Virus record (IMG/VR): IMGVR_UViG_3300046000_004057 | Location: 1 to 27,813 of that record | Length of the DNA: 27,813 bases | Reading direction: 5' to 3' (one strand) | Source of the DNA: a virus | Part shown: positions 10,535 to 18,800 of the stretch, piece by piece | Numbering within the stretch: position 1 is the stretch's first letter | How the letters are laid out: every line of letters starts with the position of its first letter | Made by a program: the position numbers and the translations under genes | Notes under the pieces: model-generated | Database searches by the model: none | Told to the model about the DNA's origin: nothing | What the model saw: only the letters and a program-made list of their open reading frames with translations

Positions 10535-10549
10535 TTTATTTATAAATAC
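10535..10549 (-). promoter_or_regulatory. Late-promoter-like element before the 1537-residue baseplate gene
   Basis: The coding strand reads GTATTTATAAATAAA, matching the best form of the shared element (ATATTTATAGATAAC) at 12 of 15 positions. The TATTTAT core begins 22 bases before the ATG. The site lies in the 41-base gap after the tape-measure gene. Promoter function is inferred from recurrence only. Confidence 0.4.
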
Positions 10550-10567
10550 AGAATAAATCGTTTTTTA

Positions 10568-13270
10568 TTACGCCATACCCATACCTGATGTATTGTTATA
10601 CGCACCGACTTTACCACCTGTTAATCCATAGTTATTCGCAATAACTTCTTGGCTCTTAATCATTTTATCAGTAAATGCGGGACTATTAACCATATCGTTA
10701 ATTGTTTTAGTAACATAAGCGGTATCAACACCGGCAGGAGCATCAACTTTTATTGTTATAGTACCATCAAATTTATGTTCAACTATTTGTGTCTGTGTTT
10801 GCGCTTGTGAAATCCTATCGATTAGATAATCGGATTGGTTTGTTTGTTGTTGTTGGTTATTATTTGTTGCGGTTACTGTTTGATTATTTAAATCACTAAC
10901 TTGTGAATTAGTTACAGTTTGTGTTTCTCCCGCAGTTCCTTGGGTAACCTTGTCAAACGCATCTATTTGTTTCATCCAACTAAGCTTTGGTGCTTGAGTT
11001 TCTGTTTGGGTTTGATTTTGTTGTGTTGTCTGTTGTTGTGTTGTGTTTTTTTCTGTTACCTTAGTAGCATCTGTAAGAGTTTTAATCTGGTTTTGAGTGA
11101 GTTTAGCATTATCACCTAACATATCAGTAATTTCTTTCATTGTTTTATCGTCCATACCCGATTTACCTAATTGTTCTCCGATTTTTGATAACGTCATACT
11201 GATTTCATCTTCACTACCACCTTCGTTCATTTGTTCATATAATTTATTAAGATTTGGACTCATTTTATTAGATAATTCCTCTATATCTTTAGGTGTCATT
11301 GCTGATCCAACACTTTTAGTTTCTTGTATTTGGGATTGAGTTTGTATTTGGGATTGTTGTGTTGTGTTTTTTTCTGTTACCTTAGTAGCGTCAACAAGAG
11401 TTTTAATATGTTCTGGAGTAAGTTTAGAATTGTCAACAACCATATCGGTAATCATCTTCATTCTTTCATCATCCATGCCAGATTTACCTAATTTTTCACC
11501 AATACTTGACAACATCGAATTAATTTCCGTTTCACCACCACCACCTTTAATTTGTTTGCCTAATTCATTAATATCCGGCATCATTTTACTAACCAAATCA
11601 AAAATATCTTTATTACTCATTGCCGACCCAGCACTTTTAGTTTCTTGTACTTTTTGTGGTTGAGGTTTTTTTTGTGATGTTGTCTGTGTTGTCTGCATCG
11701 TGTTTTTTGCCGATGGGTTACCTACGTGTTGGAATCTTTCGAATTCACTTCCCGCAAGTTTAGATACATCATTAAATATTTTTTTAGCCATTTCAATTCC
11801 CGATTCACCGGCATTCTTCAATTTACTTTCAATTTCTAGTCCTGCCTTTTCAGCTCCCACTTTATCACCACTCATCATTTTACTTCCGTAATCTTTAAAA
11901 GATTGGGTCATGTCGTTAACGAATTTTTTGAGTTCGTCAGGCTTTAACGCCTTACCAGCAATATCGGCAGCCCCTGATTCTGTTCTGTAAACACCCCCTC
12001 TCGCCGCTTGACCAATTGCAGACCCAAAAAGTGCTGCCTTAGGTGCGGTAGCGGTTGAGGTTACCGCGCCCGCAATACGATTTAATGCGGTTAATTGTTC
12101 TTTGGCAATATCTTCCAACGCTTTTGGTTTTGACGACTCTGATAATGTCTTTATATCTTCCTCAGATAATTCAGTTATCGCCTTCTCCTCCATTATCCCC
12201 GTTTTAAATCCTTGAGCATCTTTTTGCTCCACCATTACGGAATACTTACCATCACGAAGTTCGGACATATTGGCGATCATTTGTTTTTGTTCCTCACTCA
12301 TAGGTCCGGTATCTAAAGTTGGGAATCTAATTTCACTCATCTTTTTATTTAACTCGGAACTACCTAACGCCATTCTCGCTAATTCATCGGCACCTAATCC
12401 AAGTTCTTTACCAATTTCTCTCATCTGTCTTTGAGCCCCTGGAAGTATTTGGAATTTTTGGTTCTTTTCGTCAAAATATGTGAACTGTTTAGTCATTTCA
12501 ACTATTTGATTTTGTAATTCGGCCGGATTGTTTTGACCCATATCCATTAACGCTAATGGGTCTAATAAAGCACTTGTTGAAACTCCTAATCTTTGTAATG
12601 CCGCCGCCTTCTCAATAGCCTGCTCAGGACTAAACATATCTTCAGATAGTTGAAATATTTTACCCATATTAACACCAAATAATGCCGATTGAGCGGCCAT
12701 TTTGGTTAATCCCTGTATACCATTTTCAAAATTATATAGATTTAAATTTTTTAGATTGTCAACAACACTTTTACTAACTTGCGCAGTATTTACACCAATA
12801 CTTCTAGTGTAATCCGTGACTTTCTGCATTTCTCTTGGTATCGCACTTAGAGCGAATCCGGCCTCTTTAAAGTTGGTAACTAATGTCGCTGAAGGAACAT
12901 TAGTGGCCTCCATCGCCACTGCAATACCCTCTATTTCCTTAGCATTTCCAATTAAACTTCGACTTGTCGCATCAGTAATATTACCAACAATTTCAGCACT
13001 TCTTTTTAAAGCGTCTTCGTATGATAGTATCCCTTCCGAAAATTTTAATATTTGAGTGGCGGATTGAGTAATTGAGGTCTCCATCTCAATGGTTCTCTCT
13101 CTACCCATTCCCGTATTCTTAACAAACTCAGCAGATAATTCATCTAATTTTGTCCAAGTGGATTTAAAATCCATCGCCGCACTGGCGGCCTCCTCCATCG
13201 CCTCCTTAACGCTTCCCCAAACCTTTTTAACGTCCGTTACTACTGTTGTTGCCGTATTTGCTTGTAACAT
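10568..13270 (-). CDS. Tail tape-measure-like protein (gp29-like role) with internal duplication
   Basis: This 900-residue, mostly helical protein begins MLQANTATTVVTDVKKVWGS. Position and content suit a tail tape measure: it directly follows the gp26/gp51-like pair and precedes large baseplate genes. Residues about 1-450 are alternating Ala-, Met- and Lys-rich helices. Residues about 540-745 hold two copies of a 107-residue unit (each with MSxxG-like turns, GEKLGKSGMDDERMKMITDM or its variant, then LVDATKVTEKNTTQQ). These are followed by a Gln/Asn/Thr-rich low-complexity stretch at about 745-825 and a short beta-rich tail (HKFDGTITIKVDAPAGVD). If all residues were extended in the usual helical way (about 1.5 angstrom each, the family rule) the tail would be at most about 135 nm. 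Repeats and disorder make this an upper bound. No membrane helix is obvious. The ATG is preceded by AT-rich DNA without a Shine-Dalgarno. Confidence 0.68.
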   Translation of the reverse strand: MLQANTATTVVTDVKKVWGSVKEAMEEAASAAMDFKSTWTKLDELSAEFVKNTGMGRERTIEMETSITQSATQILKFSEGILSYEDALKRSAEIVGNITDATSRSLIGNAKEIEGIAVAMEATNVPSATLVTNFKEAGFALSAIPREMQKVTDYTRSIGVNTAQVSKSVVDNLKNLNLYNFENGIQGLTKMAAQSALFGVNMGKIFQLSEDMFSPEQAIEKAAALQRLGVSTSALLDPLALMDMGQNNPAELQNQIVEMTKQFTYFDEKNQKFQILPGAQRQMREIGKELGLGADELARMALGSSELNKKMSEIRFPTLDTGPMSEEQKQMIANMSELRDGKYSVMVEQKDAQGFKTGIMEEKAITELSEEDIKTLSESSKPKALEDIAKEQLTALNRIAGAVTSTATAPKAALFGSAIGQAARGGVYRTESGAADIAGKALKPDELKKFVNDMTQSFKDYGSKMMSGDKVGAEKAGLEIESKLKNAGESGIEMAKKIFNDVSKLAGSEFERFQHVGNPSAKNTMQTTQTTSQKKPQPQKVQETKSAGSAMSNKDIFDLVSKMMPDINELGKQIKGGGGETEINSMLSSIGEKLGKSGMDDERMKMITDMVVDNSKLTPEHIKTLVDATKVTEKNTTQQSQIQTQSQIQETKSVGSAMTPKDIEELSNKMSPNLNKLYEQMNEGGSEDEISMTLSKIGEQLGKSGMDDKTMKEITDMLGDNAKLTQNQIKTLTDATKVTEKNTTQQQTTQQNQTQTETQAPKLSWMKQIDAFDKVTQGTAGETQTVTNSQVSDLNNQTVTATNNNQQQQTNQSDYLIDRISQAQTQTQIVEHKFDGTITIKVDAPAGVDTAYVTKTINDMVNSPAFTDKMIKSQEVIANNYGLTGGKVGAYNNTSGMGMA
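11041..11330 (-). repeat. Tape-measure internal repeat, copy 2 (C-terminal copy)
   Basis: This is the second copy of a 321-base (107-residue) in-frame unit. It shares long identical blocks with the copy at 11362-11650, including the coding for ATKVTEKNTTQQ (11043-11068 matches 11364-11389 base for base) and for ETKS near the other end. Divergence between the blocks is mostly conservative at the protein level. Confidence 0.8.
11362..11650 (-). repeat. Tape-measure internal repeat, copy 1 (N-terminal copy)
   Basis: This is the first copy of the 107-residue unit: M(S/T)xKDI, a helix, PDINELGKQIKGGGGE, then GEKLGKSGMDD, then LTPEHIKTLVDATKVTEKN. The offset to the other copy is 321 bases at both ends, a multiple of three, so the duplication kept the frame. 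Confidence 0.8.
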
Positions 13271-13279
13271 ATATAATTA

Positions 13280-13294
13280 TTTAACAATAAATAG
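13280..13294 (-). promoter_or_regulatory. Late-promoter-like element before the tape-measure gene
   Basis: The coding strand reads CTATTTATTGTTAAA, matching the shared element at 11 of 15 positions. The TATTTAT core begins 23 bases before the ATG at 13270. The element overlaps the end of the 60-codon frame. This is a weaker match than those before gp19 or the superoxide dismutase gene. Confidence 0.3.
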
Positions 13295-13299
13295 ATAGA

Positions 13300-13482
13300 T
13301 TATTCATTTTTTGGAGTATTCTCCTCTATCAATTTATCAATAAAGTATCTCCTAATATATGTCGGTAGTATTAGATAATCTCTGTAAGAAAGATGTAAGT
13401 GTTTTGATAAGTGATAAAACTCATCAATCAATGATTTAGCGTAATCAGAAGAACGGACGAAAAAACTCCACCCCGAACGCAA
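13300..13482 (-). CDS. gp51-like small hub-assembly protein, overlapping frame (possible frameshift extension of gp26)
   Basis: The frame encodes about 60 residues, with the conserved-looking part SLIDEFYHLSKHLHLSYRDY and then LPTYIRRYFIDKLIEEN. A helix, Y-x-D, L-P-x-x-x-R-R-Y/F-x-x-x-L-x-E arrangement is characteristic of small chaperone-like proteins encoded just before phage tape-measure genes, including the T4 gp51 position. Only a TTG can serve as an independent start; it lies inside the gp26-like gene with no Shine-Dalgarno, and a stop codon lies four codons upstream in this frame. The overlap with gp26 is 38 bases. A run of six T then C (13465-13459, coding strand) inside the overlap would move ribosomes from the gp26 frame into this one by a -2 or +1 shift, giving a fusion of about 300 residues. 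Either the fusion or both products may exist. Confidence 0.6.
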   Translation of the reverse strand: MRSGWSFFVRSSDYAKSLIDEFYHLSKHLHLSYRDYLILPTYIRRYFIDKLIEENTPKNE

Positions 13483-14203
13483 TGTTGACCATTACTTTTT
13501 CTCCTGACGGGGCGGTTACTTCTCTAGTTAAATCCAAACCTGGCTCATTCTCATTCATAAAACTCCTAATGTGTTTTGAGTCCATTATAGGCATACTCTC
13601 AACAAACTTAGCAATCATACCTTTATCCGTATTTCCATCAATAGAAACAATCTGTTTCATCAATCTCCAAGTAACCGTAGGTGCTACTCTACCTGATGGA
13701 TAGTCAGTTGCCATTTTATCTAATTCCAATGATTCACCCAATGATATTGGTTTTAATTTAATTGTGTTACCGCTTCTAGGTAATTTTGTTTGTAAAGTTC
13801 CGTCTTCATCGGGTTGAACATTACATTTTTTGATGTTTAGTTCGTCCAAAACGATTTTAACATCAAATTTCTTTCCTGTTTGTGGATCAGTTAACGCGAC
13901 ATTATATTCAGGTCCGAATGACGTATTTCTTAGGAAGATTAATATAGCCTCAACATCACTATTTAATAGTTCTTCGGGTCGTAAATCTGATTCGTAAATT
14001 TTATTCCTTAATAAGGAGATAACGATACCATCTTTACCTGAAGAATTGGCAGCCCCAATTAAAATATTTTCATCAGATGCGGTTAGATAACCAACCTTAA
14101 CTGATTTCTTTTTTGATTTGTAGAAAATACCGCCTGTTGGTAGTTGTACCACATCATGTGGTAAAGAAAAATCCATTTGTCCGTATGTAGCACTTTGATC
14201 CAT
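13445..14203 (-). CDS. gp26-like baseplate hub / tail assembly protein
   Basis: This 252-residue protein begins MDQSATYGQMDFSLPHDVVQ. It has the pattern LPTGGIFYKSKKKSVKVGYL followed by TASDENIL, the N-terminal signature of the T4 gp26 baseplate-hub family (LPSxGxxY, basic strand, then an acidic helix start). The body shows LLRNKIYESDLRPEELLNSD and FLRNTSFGPEYNVALTDPQT, also usual in that family. It is slightly longer than T4 gp26 (208 residues). It precedes an overlapping gp51-like frame and then the tape measure, the same order as the chaperone-tape measure cassette in other tailed phages. The start is the ATG at 14203, in AT-rich DNA with no Shine-Dalgarno. The last codons, EFFRPFF, contain the T-run considered under the frameshift site. 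It probably acts in the cytoplasm during hub and tape-measure assembly. Confidence 0.72.
   Translation of the reverse strand: MDQSATYGQMDFSLPHDVVQLPTGGIFYKSKKKSVKVGYLTASDENILIGAANSSGKDGIVISLLRNKIYESDLRPEELLNSDVEAILIFLRNTSFGPEYNVALTDPQTGKKFDVKIVLDELNIKKCNVQPDEDGTLQTKLPRSGNTIKLKPISLGESLELDKMATDYPSGRVAPTVTWRLMKQIVSIDGNTDKGMIAKFVESMPIMDSKHIRSFMNENEPGLDLTREVTAPSGEKVMVNIAFGVEFFRPFF
13459..13465 (-). promoter_or_regulatory. Candidate programmed ribosomal frameshift site (T6C)
   Basis: In the gp26 frame the codons are GAG TTT TTT CGT. The gp51-like frame is read as TTT TTC GTC, one base later. A tandem Phe-tRNA slip of -2 on six T residues, or a +1 slip from UUU to the better-paired UUC, reaches it. 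Phage Mu uses a -2 shift on a homopolymeric run in its tail chaperone genes. The sequence and frames are seen; slippage is inferred. Confidence 0.4.
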
Positions 14204-14279
14204 AATAATTATTTTTTACATAATAATAGTTAGTATGTTTTTTAAGTGAACATTAAATAACGGTAACGTATATAAAATA

Positions 14280-14319
14280 AAATCCACACACCATCATATT
14301 ATGATGAATGTATGGATTT
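14280..14319 (-). terminator. Strong hairpin terminator after the tail tube gene
   Basis: On the coding strand AAATCCATACAT, a single T bulge and CATCATA pair with TATGATG, GTGTG and TGGATTT, giving about 19 base pairs (two G-T wobbles) with a very short loop. The T-rich run TTATTTTATAT follows. It lies 21 bases after the gp19 stop and 77 bases before the gp26-like start. It would separate high tail-tube expression from the chaperone genes, which need fewer copies. Confidence 0.7.
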
Positions 14320-14339
14320 ATAATTTTTAATACTATATT

Positions 14340-14828
14340 TTAGTAAACTAAGATACAACGGTCCATTCTTAACTGAGCCGTGATTGAAGCTAACGCATCA
14401 GCATTGTAAGCCAATGTATCAAAGTTAACATCTTGTAACCAAGTTCCTTCTAATATCCATTTTTCGACAACAACTCCTGTTGGGTCTAACATCTCAAGGT
14501 CTACATTTTTCTTGTACCCCGCAGCGTAACCCATACGACCTGTAACAGATTCAGCACATAGACGAACCCATTCCATTAACGCTTGTGACGCTGATGGTCC
14601 GATTGGGTCTCTGAATTTAACATTTATTTGTCCCCAAAGAAATCTACCCGCAACATAAGTTGAAGTGTTTAGGAAAGGTATCTCTGTGGCATTTATTGTT
14701 ATATGCGGTCTAGCGGTTGATTCAACAAACCATTCGTTGATACCCAAGGTTGATGGAAATCTTAATATAAACCTGTTTTGTCTTTTAGGTTCATACGGTA
14801 TGGGCATTTTCATTAATAAATCAGCCAT
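14340..14828 (-). CDS. 19: Tail tube protein (gp19-like)
   Basis: This 162-residue protein begins MADLLMKMPIPYEPKRQNRF and continues ILRFPSTLGINEWFVESTAR. It closely follows T4 gp19 in length (T4 gp19 is 163 residues) and in landmarks: the N-terminal P-YEPKRQNRF strand, the PSASQALMEWVRL helix, and a C-terminal ALASITAQLRMDRCILVY-type strand. It forms the inner tube through which DNA passes, stacked as hexamers inside the sheath. It has its own promoter-like element 45 bases upstream and a strong hairpin terminator just downstream, so it is probably a separate, highly expressed transcript. No Shine-Dalgarno is present (AATAAGAAAAC before the ATG). This is one of the firmest assignments in the window. 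Confidence 0.92.
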   Translation of the reverse strand: MADLLMKMPIPYEPKRQNRFILRFPSTLGINEWFVESTARPHITINATEIPFLNTSTYVAGRFLWGQINVKFRDPIGPSASQALMEWVRLCAESVTGRMGYAAGYKKNVDLEMLDPTGVVVEKWILEGTWLQDVNFDTLAYNADALASITAQLRMDRCILVY

Positions 14829-14859
14829 GTTTTCTTATTTTTTTTGTTAGTTTATTTTA

Positions 14860-14874
14860 GTTATCTATAAATAT
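14860..14874 (-). promoter_or_regulatory. Late-promoter-like element before the tail tube gene
   Basis: The coding strand reads ATATTTATAGATAAC, identical over 15 bases to the element before the superoxide dismutase gene on the other strand. The TATTTAT core begins 45 bases before the gp19 ATG, inside the 81-base gap. Repetition before two unrelated genes, oriented with each, is the basis for calling it a promoter. Confidence 0.55.
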
Positions 14875-14909
14875 TACTATTAGTAATTTTTTTTATTTTT
14901 TTATGTATT

Positions 14910-15758
14910 TTAATATTTCTTTTTTACTCCACCGGCAGTGGAATAAGTTGTTACTATATTTTCAGGGTCTTTTTCAAAATGTTGTTTCATTGTCTCAACA
15001 TTTCTAACATCGTCATCTGAAAATCCTACTGTTGGTTCAGGTGTGAAATTATTACTTATATCATTTTTAAAGAACGCTTTTTTACCAATTTCTCTTGATT
15101 TTTCTTTAATAAACGAAACAAATTCCTCCATCGCTTTTATTTTTGCCTCTTCGGGACTACTTTCATTTCCTCCACCATAACTAACAGGATAAAACTTACA
15201 TAAATCAAGATATTCTTTTATCATATCTATTTTTGATGTTTCCCCTTCCATACCTGCTAAGTCACGATACTTTTCTAAGTTTTTAACCAACTCATCAGAT
15301 GAAATCCCATTATGGTCAGATATAATAAGGTTATAACAAGCTTCTTTAAGAACTGAAGGTGTATGTCCTCTTGCGGTGACAATTGCGAATATTGAACCAT
15401 TATTAATCGCCTCAACAAAGTCAGACCAAGCCGGTCCTGGTTTTGCTAACATAGCGTCAATAATAAATTGTTTATCTCCTTTAACATTAAAGTTTTGGAA
15501 TGGTTCTTCTCCGTAACCCACAATTTCCTCTCCTTTATATTTGAAATCTTCTTTACCTATAATCGAACGATAATGAGCGAAATCCTCAGTGCTCATACCA
15601 ACAATATCACCATCCTTATTTTTAAGGATAATTTTTGTCGGCATTGATGCTATGTTATCATCCCAATCAAAAGCATAATACTTCATATCAGGAGATCCGG
15701 TCTCCGTAATACCTTCCATTACAGAGACCGTTCTTCTATTTCTTAAATTAATCATCAT
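14910..15758 (-). CDS. HAD-superfamily phosphatase-like protein in the tail operon
   Basis: This 282-residue protein has HAD motifs in order. Motif I is YYAFDWDDNI (D31 nucleophile, D33 general acid-base, then D34 and N35). Motif II is FAIVTARGH (Thr128). A lysine-rich helix around K206-K208 could supply motif III. Motif IV is GFSDDDVRN (D248-D250). A set with intact Asp pairs predicts Mg-dependent phosphatase activity on a small or nucleotide substrate, which cannot be named from sequence. The ATG at 15758 overlaps the stop of the 36-codon gene by four bases (ATGA), supporting this start. Met25, right before motif I, is the alternative. The C-terminal tail (TTYSTAGGVKKKY) is basic. It sits between sheath and tube, so it is probably co-expressed with late structural genes. 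Confidence 0.75.
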   Translation of the reverse strand: MMINLRNRRTVSVMEGITETGSPDMKYYAFDWDDNIASMPTKIILKNKDGDIVGMSTEDFAHYRSIIGKEDFKYKGEEIVGYGEEPFQNFNVKGDKQFIIDAMLAKPGPAWSDFVEAINNGSIFAIVTARGHTPSVLKEACYNLIISDHNGISSDELVKNLEKYRDLAGMEGETSKIDMIKEYLDLCKFYPVSYGGGNESSPEEAKIKAMEEFVSFIKEKSREIGKKAFFKNDISNNFTPEPTVGFSDDDVRNVETMKQHFEKDPENIVTTYSTAGGVKKKY

Positions 15759-15865
15759 TTAACCAATTTGTCAATTAATCTTTCCAATTGTTTCTCAGTC
15801 AAAATTATTGACCTTGATTTATTTTTGGATTCTTTGACACTTTTTACCTTTTTATTATTTTCCAT
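15755..15865 (-). CDS. 36-residue basic microprotein between sheath and HAD gene
   Basis: A short frame begins MENNKKVKSVKESKNKS and ends RSIILTEKQLERLIDKLVK. It starts five bases after the sheath stop and ends in a four-base ATGA overlap with the HAD gene, which argues for real coupled translation. It has a lysine-rich disordered N-terminus and a C-terminal amphipathic helix (SIILTEKQLERLIDKLV). A helix of this kind, with I-L-T/S-E-x-Q, is familiar from small phage proteins. No function is claimed. It could be a remnant or a peptide that binds the HAD protein or a virion component. Confidence 0.5.
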   Translation of the reverse strand: MENNKKVKSVKESKNKSRSIILTEKQLERLIDKLVK

Positions 15866-15870
15866 AAATA

Positions 15871-18800
15871 TTAGATATTTTCGAATGATGCTCCTGTCGG
15901 AGTAATGTAGAATGTGATATCGATGAATTCCAACGCTCTTGTTGGTTTAACATAAATTGATCCTACCAATCTATTATTATCTAAATCTTCAGGTGAGTTC
16001 GATACAGTTACTCTGAAATCATATAAACCTCTATCTCTTCTGATTGAATCCAAGATTGGATTAACCGCATCTAAGAATTGTTGTCTTACGATATCATCGT
16101 TTTGTTCAAACAATAATCTCACAGAAACCGCAGATATCAACTTACGTGCTTGTAATAACAATCTTCTGACATTGATTCTATCAAGAGCCGATTGTTTAAC
16201 TTGTAGAGTTTTATTACCCCAAATTACAGTACCAACATCAGAGAAAGTTGCGATTGGGTTAATTCTACCTTCATACAATACATCTCTATCTTCTTGTGAT
16301 AGTTTCTTTCTTGCTTTAACCGCATTTACGATACCTCTTGTATAACCCGCAGTTGCGAACCAAGGGAAAGCGATATTATCAGTCAACGCCAAGTTTCTTG
16401 TTACCTCAGCAGTTGGTGGAATGTATATTTGTGTATTGTTAACCGTATCTCTTGTTAATACCCAAGGGTAGTAAGTAGCCGTGTAGTTAGAATCAATACC
16501 TGAGTTATATATGTTATCAACCGCTTCTTGTGGTAGAATTTGATCTTGGTCAATACCCGTTGTTGGTGTGAATAAATCGTAATCAGGTGTTGTTACAATA
16601 TAAATCGAATCCGCTCTGTCTAACTCAACCATCGTGATTGCGTTTTCAGTTAAGTTTGAATTATTAACATAATCAATACCAGGAGTAACGAACACATTTA
16701 TATTTACCGCTTCAGGGTTTGAGAAGGTTTTAATACCTAATAGGTATGCGTAGTAGTCAGTATTTGCCCAATCAACCGAGTTTTGTTCCACGGTGATATT
16801 TCTAAATAACCCTTGACCTGTTGCGGTTGGGTATCTGTCAGAAGTACAAGCCCCTTTCTTATATCCAGACGCTCCGAGTACGAATCTGTCTTCATTTGTT
16901 CTTGATTCTCTGTATATATCCCAACCATCAAAACCACCGTAAGGTAATACTGTGAATTTTCTTGCGAAAACTCTATAGTAAGGATTTTCTTGATCTTCAG
17001 GATCGGATTGGAAAATAGCATCCCCAACCTCAAACGCTGATGTTCCACTTGTAAAGTAACTATTAGATATAGTAACCGCACTAGCCTCTTTATCCATATG
17101 GAAACCTTTTGTTTGGTAATTCCAATTATCAAAATCATTAGTAGTACAGAAACTCAAAGGAATTTGCTTACCTTTATATTCTAAGAAGTCAGAATCAATA
17201 CCAATCTTATCAGAGAAACCTAAATAAGTTCTTCTAACATTATCTCCTGAAGATGTTGTTGAATTGTCCGCTCCGTTACTAGTTCCGAAAGGGGGGTTAT
17301 AAACAACTTCACCTGGGAAGTTATATTTGGTTTTGTAGATTGCGAATGGTGGTGTTACTCCACTTGTGTATTCTCTCATTACATAACCCTGAAATCCGCA
17401 AGGAAGTGCGTCAATCGGAGCATTTTCATTAACCTCAACCATAATGTATTTTGAAAGTAATGCGTATTCACCATTAGATGAACCTATTTTCTTAGCAATA
17501 TAGTTATTAAGATTTGGATCCATTGAGCAGTTTGTATATTTCTCAATAACAACAGGATTTGAATCCGTATCATAGAAATCTCTAACTAATACATCAAATG
17601 TACCATTCCCGAATGACATATTCGCCAATGATATTTTAACTTCTGTGTTTGCCGCATTACCGTCAGAAATTAATATGAATTTAAATAAGTCATATATAGA
17701 GTTACCTCGTAATTCAGATACAATCCAAGGTGTTGATGGTGTTTGATATCTCTCTAAGTAATTACCTATTGATGTAACATTTAAACTTCTTGCGTCGTCC
17801 AAAGCAATTAAATCACAACTTAATCCTCTGATGTAACCTTTATTATATGCCCATCTTAACATTGATGAATATCTTTCCTCAACAAAAAGAGGGAAGTCAG
17901 TTCTTGATTTATCAAAGTTTCCAATACCAAATACTTTTGTGATGTAGTTTGAATTTGACTCATCCATTGATGTTTCAAATTGGAAGGTTTGACTATTTTT
18001 AGTAATACCTGAAATTTTGAATGTTGAGAATGGGTTCTTAGTAACCGCAGAATACGATCCTGTACAAATCATATTAACGTCTGATGTTCCCGATACTTGA
18101 TAAACAGGACCATTGTCTGAACTGTAAGTTGCGATACCTCTTGACCTTAATGTAGATACAACAACATTTTCATATTCTGTAAATGACACACCACTGAATT
18201 TTTGTATACGTAACTCACCCCAAGTCTTCCAATAAGTATCCCCACCTTGTTTTAATAAAGCTTGACCACTCTGTTGGTTAATACAAAACGAGAATCCACT
18301 ATAAGTTCCATCACCATTATTAGCAAACGTCGCATAATACCAAGGGTCATTTAACGGACTTGTTAATGTATTACCTGACAAAGGTATACTCGGAACTCCG
18401 AAAGCGTTTGTTTCTCCTGTATATGTTGTCGATAAAGTAGCATAAGTCGCGTCTGTTGATGAACCCCAATAAACAATTTTAGGTATATCAGTAGCCGACC
18501 CCGATAAATTAACAACATAATCAACCAAACTGAAAATCCAATTATTAATATCTTCTCTAATACTTGACGTACTTCCATCAAACAACTGATATGGTATGTC
18601 AAGTAAATTTAAGATGTCGGCAGGAAAATCCGCATCATTTAAAGCATATGTATAATCAGAAAATTTTGTTCCTGTTGTATCACCAATCGCGCTAAATTCA
18701 ATTTGATCAGCAAAACTTGTGGATCCGGTCGGAGCAATGGTTGATGAATCAACATTTGCAATTGTTTTTATTGACCAAGATGGTCCCGCATCATAACCAG

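Noticed and set aside
10838-11060. Short tandem GTT/TTG tracts as a DNA-level regulatory repeat
   Set aside because: They encode the Gln/Asn/Thr-rich linker of the tape-measure protein, and codon repetition explains them.
15852-15866. TATTTAT next to the 36-codon gene as another promoter
   Set aside because: It overlaps the ATG itself (TATTTATGG), so it cannot act as an upstream promoter for that gene.
16737-17138. Minus-strand frame of 133 codons inside the sheath gene
   Set aside because: It lies on the same strand but out of frame within a firmly identified gene, and shows no family pattern.
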